From Aphrocallistes beatrix (lineage: Eukaryota; Porifera; Hexactinellida; Sceptrulophora; Aphrocallistidae), in the NCBI GenBank assembly GCA_963281255.1, contig OY725491.1, positions 5,382,857-5,446,856 on the forward strand: a DNA stretch of 64,000 nt, in the 5' to 3' direction. The notes below the pieces were generated by a model, which did no database searches, was not told where the DNA came from, and was given only the letters and a program-made list of their open reading frames with translations. The translations under genes and the position numbers were made by a program. This document shows, one piece after another, positions 13,001 to 20,942 of this stretch. Within the stretch, counting starts at the first letter, position 1; the number at the start of each line of letters is the position of its first letter.

Positions 13001-16000
13001 GGGAGAAATTTAGAAAGGGACTCTAATTTAGGCCCCTTGTCGGGAACCTTAGCCCCCCTGTCAGGGAATTCCTGACGCCACCCCTGATATTATGCTTTAG
13101 GAACTTATTATGTTTTATGTAGATAGCAACTACAATAGTCGACACTATGGAAATAAGAAGTGAAACTAAGAAACAAAACTCCCCGAGGTTATTTAGTAAT
13201 ATTGTTTCACTGGTGATTCCATCAAAGACAGATCAGAAGATAAAACTTGCACAACCAGTAAGTTTCCTACACGGCTCTAAAGTACATCCATTCAAAGTAC
13301 CAAAATCGGGCAAAAAAAGCCATATTAATATTAAGAGAACTTAAATTTAAATCCACTAAAAACTATTTCGATTATTTAGTACTACATTATCCTTCTTACA
13401 TGTACCTAATAGGCTGAACTTACACAAATAATTGCAAATAATTAACTCAGATTTAATTTTTTTTTCTAGATTAAACTAACTTTCCCAGTATTCAGAGGGA
13501 ACCCAAATAATCTCCAAGTATGTTCCTTTCTTGATAATGCCTATTGGTCGGATGAAGGTTTAAGAACAGACGAGATGAATAATGTCACAGATTGCTACAC
13601 AGATCACCTCACAAGTTTTGCAGTCTTTGTTACGCCTAGAGATTTAGGGCCTGATAATAGAATTGCATCTATTGTCAGTTATGTAGTTGTATCGATCTCA
13701 TTCATCTTCCTAATTGCATCCCTAGTCCTGTTCATACTTAGTGGCAAGAAATTCTTCAAGGTAGAGGCTAACATTGTGTATTTCAACTACTGTCTGTCAT
13801 TAACATTGGCCTTCGGGTTATTCCTATTTGGAATTGAGACTGGGAAATTCAACGAAATTTTGTGCAAAATCATAGCTTTTCTCCTTCATTATCTTTGGCT
13901 TTCTGTGTTTGTGTGGACTCTCTGCAATGGAATCTTGATTATCTACAAACTGACATTAGGTAAAAAATTAAATTTATGTTAAATTGATTGTTATATTATA
14001 CAATATATTTATAATACGTAATAGTTCAATTACTGAAGACACCTTTAGATCTATCTAATGGATCCAAAAGTTCAGCTCTCAATTACTAAATTAATTCTTT
14101 AGGTATTATGAAGCAACACAAGGTATATCCATACTTGATAGTATTCGGGTGGACATTTCCTATTGTTATTCCAATCATTACAGTCGCAGTTAAGCATGAC
14201 AAATACGTGGACACAACTCAACACTGCTTTTTGACGTATGAAGATGGAATTATCTGGGCTTTTATCGCTCCAAGTATAGCTATCATCCTTGTTAATATGG
14301 TTATACTCGTTATATCAGTCATTCGGATTTCGACTACTAAATTTGGTTCTGAAAAGCTGAAAGAGAAACAAGTGATCAAGACTGCACTTGTCTCAACTTT
14401 AATCTTGACTCCATTACTGGGTATTCCTTGGATCATCCTGCTACTCAACATTTTCATAGTAAACTCAATAGTACAATGGGTTTTTATCATCATCAATGGA
14501 CTAATGGGAATATTTTTCTTCTTTGTAATCACTATGAGAAACGCTGAAGTTAAGAAATTGTTTAAAATGAAGAAAGGAGGATATTCTCAGGTGTCCGTCA
14601 GTACCGAAAACAAGTCATCTAGCATGTTGAGCAAGAAGTTCAAAAGACCCGTGCAACGAGATACGACAGATACATCATCTGCGACTCAGACAGAAGCAAG
14701 TAAGAAAGGCGAATATTTTGCACTCGGTAAGTAGCTTACAGCCTTACTGTAAGGTAGATATGTACTTGTACATATATACTACATCTCCTACGTGTATTAA
14801 AACGTTAGTATTATATTAAAACGCTAGGATTAAAACGCAAGAATTGTCAAGTCGCAGAGATATGAAAATTGGCATGTAGGTGTCAAATGATGAGTCTACG
14901 ATTAAATTCTAAGATCAAAGTGAAATTTTTACACCTCTGAAAAAAGTGGAAAACATTTTTCACACCTTGTCTATATAATATAAATGGCTTCAACTCTCAC
15001 AATCCGAAAGTTGACATCGGGTTTTTAGGGGTGTAGATTTCGAACATCATATTTTCGCATCTATATGATAGATTATTTGTTTAATTTTGCTTGAAATAGT
15101 TGCATAAAGTAAACAAATTACAAAAATAAGCTAGAGACTAGCTTCCAACAGTTGGATTATATAATAATTATGTAATAATTATAAAATTATTATATCTTAT
15201 ATGTTAAAACGCAATGATTTTTTGTTTGACCAGGATTGATTGAGGAACTGCGAAGCGCTGGAAATGTGAAATTTGGCACACAGGTAGATAAAAATGAGTC
15301 TACGATTAACCTCGAAGATCTAAGCGAAATCTTCACACCTCGCCGAGATAGATGACAAATTGTGCTGACCAGTGAAATTCGTTTCTTTTATAATGCAAAT
15401 ACATTGGGAATCAAACAGTAGTAAAAGGGACTATTTGTGATTGAAATTCATTGGTTCATGCGAGAACCAATCAATTATCAGACTTTTATAATGCGATTCA
15501 TATGATTCTATTTCATATAGATGATTGAATACAGCTATTTTGAGTCTACAATTTGATTGTTAAAAGTTATTTTATGATCGGATTATTGATCATAGCAATA
15601 TAACACGCTTTAATTGTTGTTAACGACATGGACTGAAATTGGTTGATTATTCAAGTATAATAATCTTTAGTAATATGAACTTTGTGGATTCAAATTGACC
15701 TTGCATTCAGGATTAGTTTACTTAATGCGAAGTAAATTCTATTTATTACGAACCTAAAATTTCGCTACGGTTCTGATTTCATTAATGTAACTGCAGACAA
15801 ATGGCAATTCAGCATACTTAGTAGAGAACAAGAAAGCGACGTATTGTTTCTCTAATATCTCCAAGGGCCCACTGGGTAACTTTGCGGACACACAGTGTCT
15901 GCAGCAGCGCCGCGCATGTAAGCCAAGCGCGCTTGTTATATAATAATTATATAATAATTATTCAATTATTTATTATATAATTGCGGACACTTTGTATCCG

Positions 16001-16893
16001 CAGAATCTCCCTGCGGACGAATGGAATAGTCAATCTAGCCTATTTTGAGAATTAGTTTAATTTATATAAATATTGTAAACAAAAGTTAACAAATAATTTA
16101 TCATATCGATCTGAAAATATAATATTCGAATTCTACACCCCTAAAAGCCCCATGTCAACCATTGGAAGCTAGTCTCTAGCATAATTTTCGAAATTCGTCA
16201 AATAGTGTTAAAATATGTATATACGTAAAGGTAGGAAATATGCACATAATCATTTTTATTGTTATACACTATCATATAATTGAGAGATCTATTAAATAAT
16301 AATTATATGACAATTATATAATAATTATATAATAATTATATAATTATTATATAATTATTATATAATAATTATATAATTATTATATAATTATTATATAATT
16401 ATTATATAATTATTATATATGTTTGATCCATTTTGACCAAAAATTATTCTGCAGAACGAAGATAAAACTTTTGATTGTAGTTCTTTACAAAATACAATTA
16501 ATATCTTGCATCAAATTGATAATTATTTTAAAATATTTAGAGGCAATGGGTACTTCAGAGATTCAAGATGATGATGGGGCTGTAAAATCACCAACAAGAT
16601 ACACCACTCCTCCTAGGCTAATGAACCTCCCCAAACCAAAGCCAAAGGGTTCTAGGGATGAGCCGGAACAAGAAACACGTTGTGACATACCAGTAACTGT
16701 AAAATCTGATCAACCTAATATCTATTATAGCCTGGCACCTAAAGATGTTGACGGCGAGAAAGGTTCACCTGTATACGTCGAGATTCCTGAAGAGACTTCC
16801 TTTAGCGGTTTTGAATATCCGAGTGAGACTACTGAGCAAAATACTGGTAAAAGCGTAGAGGTAGATGATAAGTTTTACGAGAGTATGCACTAG
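708..16893 (+). CDS. Gene 1: SRCR-FN3-Ig-GAIN-7TM adhesion-type GPCR (5' partial, 15 exons)
   Basis: Gene-level entry. Exons: 708-1016, 1147-1449, 3739-4032, 5645-5944, 8170-8469 (SRCR); 8563-8832, 9000-9269, 9769-10041, 10722-11000 (FN3); 11293-11867 (Ig plus start of GAIN); 12541-12852, 13123-13257 (GAIN); 13470-13959 (GPS, TM1-3); 14103-14726 (TM4-7); 16541-16893 (tail, stop). All junctions are GT-AG and the phases fit throughout, giving 1,695 residues from the first visible exon. Family knowledge: adhesion (B2) GPCRs sit in the plasma membrane, bind ligands with a long modular ectodomain, self-cleave at the GPS and signal through the 7TM core. The start codon and signal peptide are not in the window; by comparison with gene 2, at least a signal-peptide exon and probably further SRCR exons lie upstream. 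The ligand is unknown. The exon model is mine and untested by transcripts. Confidence 0.85.
1147..1449 (+). CDS. Gene 1 exon, SRCR domain 2 (class B)
   Basis: 101 residues, phase 1-1, acceptor AAATAG and donor CCAG|GTAGGT. Distinct in having GLLQVYYNG (Gln where others have Glu) and a GGENSILDC motif. Six cysteines. Pairs with the exon at 38651-38953 in gene 2; both sit about 100-130 bp downstream of a class A exon, so the A-B pair was copied as a unit between the genes. A GTG that completes the first codon can mislead gene finders into calling a start at 1146; it is a split Val codon. Confidence 0.88.
1450..1939. other. Intron sequence shared by several SRCR introns
   Basis: No exon. About 1525-1590 is a decayed copy of the GC-rich repeat head (CGGCTGGCGAACACTTTGTG). 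About 1636-1920, beginning near ATAATGCATAATGGTGGC, recurs at about 4217-4480, 7272-7560 and, more decayed, 39140-39350. This is what is expected if introns were copied together with their exons. Confidence 0.6.
2116..2428. mobile_element. pogo/Tigger-like MITE
   Basis: 313 bp bounded by TA on both sides. The ends are inverted copies (CAGTACACCCTCGCTA at the left, its complement at the right) followed by repeated TCCGAAC motifs, the usual look of Tigger-type non-autonomous elements. No transposase remains. Confidence 0.8.
2572..3002. mobile_element. pogo/Tigger-like MITE
   Basis: 431 bp flanked by TA. Left end CAGTCGAACCTGCTATAACG; right end is an imperfect inverted copy ending in GTTCCACTG. 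Repeated TATAACGG(C/T)CA motifs inside. A fragment of the same right end recurs at about 32620-32680. No protein recognised; the open frames inside are chance. Confidence 0.75.
3268..3738. other. Intron upstream of SRCR 3, conserved between paralogous introns
   Basis: No exon. Contains motifs (TATTCGTCATTTCGACAG, GCCTAGACT.GTACTTTTA, AAGCGAGTGAGCTAA) that recur in order in the introns before other SRCR exons (about 5390-5640, 7680-8160, 41640-41920, 43130-43550). These shared blocks are best read as co-duplicated intron, though splicing-control elements are possible. Confidence 0.5.
3739..4032 (+). CDS. Gene 1 exon, SRCR domain 3 (class C)
   Basis: 98 residues, phase 1-1, acceptor TTTCTATAG and donor CCAG|GTAGGT. 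Only class C exon in the visible part of gene 1, with the class hallmarks TAGFSGLLEVYYNG, DIVDANTTC, ETVITTLT and SETSILDC. It is the relative of the seven class C exons amplified in gene 2. Six cysteines; N-linked sequons at NTT and at NGS. Confidence 0.88.
4033..5644. other. Intron with foldback and repeat fragments
   Basis: No exon. About 4110-4165 is a decayed GC-rich repeat head, about 4217-4480 the shared intron block also seen at 1636 and 7272, 4704-5057 a foldback (own entry). About 5260-5310 is a fragment of the Tigger-like element seen whole at 57318, abutting a reversed GC-rich head at about 5313-5371. Confidence 0.55.
4704..5057. repeat. Long inverted repeat (foldback)
   Basis: Two arms of roughly 165 bp read outward from about 4880; for example TTTCGACGTCTAAATTCAAT on the left is met by its complement on the right, and CTATGGAAACGTG at the left end by CACGTTTCCATAG at the right end. 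The arms differ by a few changes, so this is an old or imperfect palindrome. No coding sequence. Confidence 0.8.
5645..5944 (+). CDS. Gene 1 exon, SRCR domain 4 (class D0)
   Basis: 100 residues, phase 1-1, acceptor TAACTAG and donor CCTG|GTAAGT (close to consensus). Opens ANGELRLTRGDSGLVEVYY; cysteines at GYIC, NTVC, IGC, LDC, NYC, ITC. Closest to the gene 2 exon 36598-36897 (both have QILGYS and EHVN.TCGP). Gly instead of the usual Asp in DDGWGTVDSN. Confidence 0.88.
6090..6360. repeat. Minisatellite with GGACCAATTTT-type core
   Basis: Imperfect units of about 30-37 bp built from a GGGGACCAATTTTTTCA-like half and a GGAAAATTGGTCC half, so each unit is itself near-palindromic. Seven or so units are visible. 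The same core occurs at about 12310-12420 and 35590-35750. Confidence 0.7.
6430..6655. repeat. GC-headed foldback family, partial copy (+ orientation)
   Basis: Starts GCGCGCTTCGCTTGCTTGGG, then the ACACTTTG hairpin segment, then TTAATTATA and the AT-rich body as far as GTGATGATTCATCA. It is truncated at the start of the reversed repeat at about 6660. Confidence 0.65.
6660..7262. repeat. Intron repeat family with CTAGCGTTTTAATATA end, reversed
   Basis: Reverse-strand copy of the family that is best preserved at about 21040-22140. Two units of the 141-bp segment (GGAAGCTAG, ATATTCGAAAT) are followed by TTTTCACACC-type sequence and end at CCTAGCGTTTTAATATA. Other copies: 9335-9450, 14810-15175, 19850-19930, 23820-24000, 39465-39640, 44765-45190, 47270-47410, 58670-59250. 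Confidence 0.65.
8170..8469 (+). CDS. Gene 1 exon, SRCR domain 5 (class D0)
   Basis: 100 residues, phase 1-1, acceptor TTAAATAG, donor CCTG|GTACGT. Last SRCR before the FN3 repeats; the intron after it is only 93 bp. Hallmarks: TGDLRLTGGDSGLVEVYY, CMILGYEVAASTTTG, NESSILDCAYSTYTPNIC. The exon and its downstream intron start (TTCAAACATT, CCAATATTTA) match the exon 62648-62947 of gene 2, which points to a common ancestor for that position. Confidence 0.88.
8563..8832 (+). CDS. Gene 1 exon, FN3 domain 1
   Basis: 90 residues in one phase 1-1 exon, acceptor TTTCTCTAG, donor ACAG|GTATGT. Fibronectin type III signs: Pro-rich start (LPSPIQP), IEIEWQEY with the conserved Trp, and QDLEPGTEYFITVSA with the conserved Leu-Pro-Tyr. 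Two cysteines (LCVT and DCNN) recur in all four FN3 domains here and are not typical of FN3; they may form a disulfide within the domain. Confidence 0.87.
9000..9269 (+). CDS. Gene 1 exon, FN3 domain 2
   Basis: 90 residues, phase 1-1, acceptor TTATTTAG, donor GAAG|GTCTGT (weak). Hallmarks MEIGWEEY, LYYSLCVT, and QDLEPETEYFITIAAVTEYG. Clearly a tandem duplicate of FN3 domain 1 and of domain 3. Confidence 0.83.
9270..9768. other. Intron with reversed repeat fragment
   Basis: About 9335-9450 is the reversed end of the intron repeat family (ATTTGACATCTACATGCCAA up to CCTAGCGTTTTAATATA). The remainder is AT-rich and holds nothing I recognise. Confidence 0.5.
9769..10041 (+). CDS. Gene 1 exon, FN3 domain 3
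   Basis: 91 residues, phase 1-1, acceptor TCTTTTAG, donor ACAG|GTTCTG (weak). Hallmarks VTIEWEEYMS, YSLCVTKFNEIGC, TNYSVAIIAVTE. A recognisable relative of this exon survives as a broken relic near 27000-28060. Confidence 0.85.
10042..10721. other. Intron, nothing recognised
   Basis: Between FN3 domains 3 and 4. AT-rich, with several GATC clusters (about 10290-10330 and 10440-10510) reminiscent of, but not clearly part of, the GATC-rich element at 47422. No exon or RNA gene seen. Confidence 0.4.
10722..11000 (+). CDS. Gene 1 exon, FN3 domain 4
   Basis: 93 residues, phase 1-1, acceptor ATCATATAG, donor AGAG|GTTTGT. More diverged than FN3 domains 1-3: AKIEWDEYSVAVSGYRLCYV, SCETITSNTFFTIEDLEP, DTEYSVTITAITEP. 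Retains the two extra cysteines. It links the FN3 stack to the Ig-like domain. Confidence 0.85.
11293..11867 (+). CDS. Gene 1 exon, Ig-like domain and start of GAIN domain
   Basis: 575 bp, phase 1 to 0, acceptor TTCTTATAG, donor TCAG|GTACAC. Residues about 1-95 look like an I-set/Ig domain: KPPTITSP start, QECTATGFPQPTVTW with the B-strand Cys and the Trp, and LRFICNATNSEGSD with the F-strand Cys. The rest is helical and Asn/Thr-rich (DKLINVTDEQANNLTN; many NxT sequons), fitting GAIN subdomain A of adhesion GPCRs. An alternative acceptor at 11278 would break the frame. Frame and order support the call; the GAIN start is approximate. Confidence 0.82.
11868..12540. other. Intron with minisatellite fragment
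   Basis: About 12310-12425 holds four to five inverted GGTCC..AAAATTGGTC units, the core seen at 6090. The rest is AT-rich with a short (TA) run near 12258. No exon seen. Confidence 0.5.
12541..12852 (+). CDS. Gene 1 exon, GAIN domain (middle)
   Basis: 312 bp, phase 0-0, acceptor TATCATAG, donor AGA|GTGAGT (good). 104 residues: helical start (SPVLLTTLNTVENIASNAAQ) and a strand-rich end (RTITVIAQNI, SENFGILSS). This spans the passage from GAIN subdomain A to B. Assigned by position and frame between the Ig exon and the GPS exon rather than by strong motifs. Confidence 0.72.
13123..13257 (+). CDS. Gene 1 exon, GAIN subdomain B segment
   Basis: 135 bp, phase 0-0, acceptor TTATGTAG, donor CCA|GTAAGT (perfect donor). 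45 residues with FSNIVSLVIP, a strand pattern common just ahead of the GPS in GAIN domains. It is too short to identify alone, but keeps the frame into the GPS exon. Confidence 0.72.
13470..13959 (+). CDS. Gene 1 exon, GPS site and TM1-TM3
   Basis: 490 bp, phase 0 to 1, acceptor TTTTTCTAG, donor TTAG|GTAAAA. GPS: VCSFLDNAYWSDEG, then DCYTDHLTSFAVFV. The cleavage tripeptide His-Leu-Thr is intact, but the second and fourth canonical GPS cysteines are replaced (Leu and Thr). Then TM1 (IVSYVVVSISFIFLIASLVL), TM2 (VYFNYCLSLTLAFGLFLFG), and TM3 starting at LCKIIAFLLHYLWLSVFVWT, with the Cys at the TM3 top that pairs with loop 2 and the HYxWL..F.WT pattern of B2 receptors. Confidence 0.9.
14103..14726 (+). 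CDS. Gene 1 exon, TM4-TM7 of adhesion GPCR
   Basis: 624 bp, phase 1-1, acceptor AATTCTTTAG, donor CTCG|GTAAGT. Counting from the Met at 14108: TM4 about 7-28 (FGWTFP), loop-2 Cys40 and IIWAFIAP (typical B2 loop into TM5), TM5 about 48-73, a basic loop (EKLKEKQVIKT), TM6 about 89-115 (LLGIPWIILLLN), TM7 about 120-143 (NGLMGIFFFF), then the juxtamembrane RNAEVKKLF. The tail starts here and is Ser/Thr-rich (STENKSSSMLS, DTTDTSSATQ), a plausible phosphorylation region. A nearly identical copy lies at 20254-20870. Confidence 0.92.
14727..16540. other. Last intron of gene 1, repeat-filled
   Basis: Order: intron repeat family (about 14810-15175), a block at about 15220-15880 shared with 22280-23510 (GAACTGCG, then AAATTTGGCACACAGGTAGA), a reversed GC-rich head (about 15880-15940), a reversed 141-bp-type unit (about 16050-16290), and an array of ATAATTATATAATTATTATA palindromes (16290-16420). 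No exon seen. Confidence 0.55.
16290..16420. repeat. AT-only palindromic array
   Basis: Reiterated TAATTATATAATAATTATAT-like units, nearly all A and T, able to fold on themselves. Abuts the terminal exon by about 120 bp. A similar array lies at 23590-23830 in the duplicate intron, so it predates or accompanied that duplication. Confidence 0.75.
16541..16893 (+). CDS. Gene 1 terminal exon, cytoplasmic tail with Tyr motifs
   Basis: 353 bp from acceptor AAATATTTAG to TAG at 16891-16893; phase 1 entry. 116 residues, no membrane segment. It holds a Pro/Lys stretch (PPRLMNLPKPKPKG), then YYSL, 13 residues, then YVEI, and ends FYESMH. YxxL and YxxI in tandem resemble an ITAM, though the spacer is longer than the usual 6-12; the final YESM fits the YxxM class bound by PI3-kinase p85 SH2 domains. 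These are motif matches only. A decayed copy at 26142-26492 keeps the first two motifs (YDML, YVEI). The Met in the exon is not a start. Confidence 0.82.
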
Positions 16894-17150
16894 TGACACA
16901 AACTTTAGGTTCGCTCTAGCATTTCTTTTGATTACATAATTGCTCAAACTAATGTAGTATATAAAATGAGATACATTTTATGTTTTGAATATTTCCCAGT
17001 GTATATAATTATGTATATTTTTGCTTTCGATTCTAGCATTATTGAAGTGTGTCATTATGTATGTCTGCGTTTTTACCTACTATAAAGAGATCAAATTATT
17101 TAATGCACATATCAATAGAACAAGGCTATCCAAGTATCTGTTAAAACTCG
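16894..17150 (+). other. 3' flank of gene 1
   Basis: Follows the stop codon and is copied, with changes, at about 26493-26750 after the duplicate tail exon. I see no canonical AATAAA here; the duplicate has TTAATAAAGATG near 26728, so the polyadenylation site is not settled. Confidence 0.45.
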
Positions 17151-18780
17151 TTGATAATATTGTTAAAATACTTGGCTTAAATTAAACATAGGAATATCTG
17201 CAATTCACTGCGAATATATGTGTGTATGCATGAGAAGTTTAGAACAGAGACGCCGCAATGGGAGAGGGGGGTGTCGTCAAAGGAGGACAATGCCACTCCC
17301 TAGAAATAATTAAATTCCTCCTGGTATTAATTTCATAAATGTCTTTTACTCGTAATTGATCTATAAGAATAAGGTTTTGCCTAAGATCAGATTTATGCGA
17401 TTCATCCCTCCCATCCTAGGTTTAATGTTGCTTCAAAATTTATTAATTCAGTTTCCTGTGTTCCGTACCCCTATCAGGATTTAATCAACTACGTTCTGTG
17501 ACAAATATTGCATTTATATGCATAAATTAAATCAGAAGATTTGTTTCGTGGTGTTCTTCTACCTGGTTAATCTTTCTGCCCCCGCTTGAGGAAAATTTTA
17601 GAACAGATTGAGTTGACCACGTTCGAAAACGAAAATAAGATTGCCAAAGAAGGAAGATAAAAGCAGGGAATGAAAGGTTCACGAACGGACTGAATAAACG
17701 CAATTCAGTTCATTTCATTTCAAATTGACGCACGTTCAGTTTGCTAATTCACGTTCAACTGCCGTTCGGCAATCGCTGACGTTCGTTCAGTTCGTTCAGT
17801 GTAAATTCCTTAAGAGTTTTGTGTTCAGTTCGTTCAGTTCAAGTTCAATAAGTTCGTTCGTGAACCTTTCATTCCCAGGATAAAAGGTAGTGATGTTATT
17901 TCAGTTCACTATATTTTCCGTATCCCAGAAATAAAGTAAGTCGGCACCAATGAAGCAATCCAACGTCTGCAAATTGTGGCACCTTGTGAAATTTTACTAT
18001 ATAATATTACTTGCTTGCATTAAGTATCTTACTAACAACACTCCGTATAAGCTATGGACGGCAGATTGCAAGTGATGAACCTGGTGCTGACTGAAAGATG
18101 TATTTTGCCCTAATACTGCCTGGGATTATCCAATTACGAGGGATACTCACCGAAGAAAAAGTGTAAAATTTGCTCAAAATCTGGGCGGGAGAAGGAAGGA
18201 GTGTATAAGGGATCAATTTTCAGAGCTATCAAAATTGATAGGTTGCGCCTAATGTGAAACATTATTTTGGATATTCCAGGCTTATCCCTTTCCCATTCTT
18301 TCTAGGTTTTAGTTGCATCCTATTTTCAGATAGCCTACAATAAACAGCACATAATATAAGAGACAATCAGTGCATGCGCCAGTTTTTTTAATGGACCTGG
18401 AAAAAGTCTCAAATTGAAAAAAGTATATAATAAAGTCAATGATGGTTTGGAGAAAAGGCAACACAAATCTCATTAAAATGATTAAAAAAATGATCGGGCT
18501 AAAAAAGTTTCCCAATTTCCCAACCGATCATTCAAAAAAGGATCCAAAATCTTTCGATCTCCCCAGCCGCCCTATGTCTGAATGCCTTGTCTATAACCAT
18601 TCTGGGGACATTTAATTTGTCCCAGGACCTTGCTAACTTTATATATGTGTCCATTTTTATTCCAAAATTTCTTTTATTATTACTTAATTTTTTATTCTCG
18701 CAATTCGCATGCAATATTGCAATATTCAGGTGAACCTTATCAGCATGCGGATTCATATTTTTAATAGCTCTATTAATCAC
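17150..18780. repeat. Segmental duplicate of about 33340-36125
   Basis: Shares long stretches in the same order with an intron of gene 2: AATATCTGCAATTCACTGCG, AGGAGGACAATGCCACTC, CCCATCCT.GGTTTAATGTTG, CAGATTGCAAGTGATGAACC, and near the end GGACCTTGCTAACT plus CTCGCAATTCGCATGC. The 33-kb copy is longer because of insertions. The last 250 bp (18530-18780) keep an open frame on the - strand of 82 codons that I do not recognise; the counterpart near 35930-36120 is not conserved as a frame. Confidence 0.65.
17664..17878. mobile_element. hAT-like MITE, 8-bp target duplication
   Basis: 215 bp with ends CAGGGAATGAAAGGTTCACG and its inverted partner (GTGAACCTTTCATTCCCAG), flanked on both sides by GATAAAAG, an exact 8-bp duplication as hAT elements make. 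Inside are repeated GTTCAGTTC motifs. Only the right half remains in the duplicate region at about 33966-34043. Confidence 0.88.
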
Positions 18781-18789
18781 CTATCTAAA

Positions 18790-19460
18790 ATGACTAATAT
18801 TTAGAACATTATGTAGAACATTATGCAATGCTTGCAGAGTGTGTATAGCCAGTCTTTGTTGTAAAAAGATATAAATACAAGCTCATTTAAAAATAATGTA
18901 ATCTTCAAGTGTTTTCATTAAATTATTTCTCTTTGAAATATCGTATGGATTGCGGGTCTTTTTTTGTGATCCATTGGCAGCTCTGATGCAAAAACCAACA
19001 TGTGGCTCATGTATCGCCAGGTTTCAATGAAATGCTTCTCAATTCGGCTCTTAAACTCTATTTGGATCAATATTGCATTAAACAGATTTTTAACACATCA
19101 AGTCGAAGCAGTAAGTACCAGCAGATAGTTACCGAAAAACTAAAATATGAAATTAGATCCTCTGATAAGTGGATGACAAGCATATAATTAAAAGTCAAGA
19201 ACCATGCATAATAAATGAGTTTTAAATGAACTTTGCTGATAAATAATATCTAAATTTGTCATATGATAAGTAAATACTGAAATAGACACAGTCAGATATA
19301 GTGATTTGAAAACTAATTAGAGTCGACTGATAAATTGTATTTCTGATCATTGCAAGACTTAAACCCGATCACATTATTCTAAAATAAGGAACAAACGAGC
19401 TTTGCGCACTTGAAGCGCGGCTAACGAGACAAATCAAACAATACTTACTACATGCCAATT
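18790..19460. other. No gene recognised
   Basis: AT-rich flank. An open frame of 61 codons at 19002-19187 matches nothing I know. About 19205-19325 resembles 28165-28275 (AAGTAAATACTGAA and GATATAGTG/GATATGGTG), a small duplicated block. Confidence 0.4.
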
Positions 19461-19466
19461 TCCATC

Positions 19467-19842
19467 CAAGGCTGGATTCGGTTGACCGGTTAACCCGTTA
19501 ATCGGCGAACCGCCGTCAATCACGGTTAACGGTTAAGAAAATCTTGAATCGGTTAGCCGATCTGCTTTATTTTCTAAATATTAAGACTAATTTCATTGCT
19601 TTTCGATTGAGATTCATGAATATTACTTCTAAATTTTGATAATGCAATATTATTTCCATTTTTCTAACCAAATAGCATATTTCGAGACCACTGAAAATTG
19701 TAAATTTTTCAATATCAGGTTAAATATTAGTCGACAAATCCATATTTATACTAATTAATATTGACATCGGTTAACTGGTTAACCACCCTGGAGGAAACCA
19801 AAATAACCGACCCCGAACATCGGGTAACCAACCCCAGCCCTG
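19467..19842. mobile_element. hAT-like MITE
   Basis: Ends CAAGGCTGG and CCAGCCCTG are inverted copies, followed by inverted GGTTAACC-rich subterminal repeats. Flanks share TTCCATC (7 bp, possibly 8 with one change). 376 bp, no transposase. Confidence 0.78.
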
Positions 19843-20253
19843 TTCCATCTTTCTATGATTAGCCAGTTCTTCAATCAATTCGGGAAACAAAATGAGAAAA
19901 AATGCTAGCTTTTTAATAATTCGATTTAACTCTAAATTTTTTGAATAATAATGGAATATAAGAAATTCAACAAACAAAACAATTAATAGAATCTTTGCCA
20001 TGCGTAGGATATGCGAGATTACAACTCCCACTCAAATTCATAATGATGATGTTATGACTCTATGTAACTTTATCTTTCTATCGATTGCTCGATTTAGAAG
20101 AATTAATTTATATGCAAGGACTCAGGTCAACAACAGATAGCACAAACATATACGCGTATTTATAATACGTAGTACGTCAATTACTGAAAACACATTTGGA
20201 TCAATCTAATGGATCCAAAATTTCAGCTCTCAATTACTAAATTAATTCTTTAG

Positions 20254-20870
20254 GCATAATGAAGCAACATAAGGTATATCCATACTTGATAGTATTCGGG
20301 TGGACATTTCCTATTGTTATTCCAATCATTACAGTTGCGATTAAACATGACAAATACGTGGACACAACTCAACACTGCTTTTTGACGTATGAAGATGGAA
20401 TTATCTGGGCTTTTATCGCTCCAAGTATAGCTATCATCCTTGTTAATATGGTTATACTCGTTATATCAGTCATTCGGATTTCGACTACTAAATTTGGTTC
20501 TGAAAAGCTGAAAGAGAAACAAGTGATCAAGACTGCACTTGTCTCAACTTTAATCTTGACTCCATTACTGGGTATTCCTTGGATCATCCTGCTACTCAAC
20601 ATTTTCATAGTAAACTCAATAGTACGATGGGTATTTATCATCATCAATGGACTAATGGGAATATTCTTCTTCTTTGCAATTACTATGAGAAACACTGAAG
20701 TTAGGAAATTGTTTAAAATGAAGAAAGGAGGATATTCTCAAGTGTCCGTCAGTACCGAAAACAAGTCATCTGGTATGTTGAGCGAGAAGTTCAAAAGATC
20801 TTTGCAACGAGACACGACAGATACATCATCTGCGACACAGCAAGTTAGAAAGGATACTATTTTGCACTCG
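20254..20870 (+). pseudogene. Broken duplicate of the TM4-TM7 exon
   Basis: Near-identical to 14103-14726, including about 95 bp of upstream intron (from about 20158). Helices 4-7 are intact, but a 7-bp deletion after the SSATQ codons shifts the frame, so that splicing at the old donor (CTCG|GTAAGT) would no longer match the phase 1 tail exon. Without splicing the frame stops at 20940-20942. There is no TM1-TM3 or GPS exon upstream of it. Read as a decayed partial duplicate; an alternative 3' exon used with intron retention is possible but less likely. Confidence 0.8.
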
Positions 20871-20942
20871 GTAAGTAGCTGTAAGGTAGATACATGTATA
20901 CATCTCATACGTATATTAAAACGCAAGAATTGGCAAGTTTAA

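Noticed and set aside
14218..14532. Antisense open frames opposite the 7TM exons (also 20369-20695)
   Set aside because: They are mirror frames of a well-supported coding exon.
20254..20942. Independent 227-residue 4-TM protein gene
   Set aside because: It is a copy of one internal exon with its acceptor; the Met is internal to the receptor and the tail is a frameshift into intron sequence.
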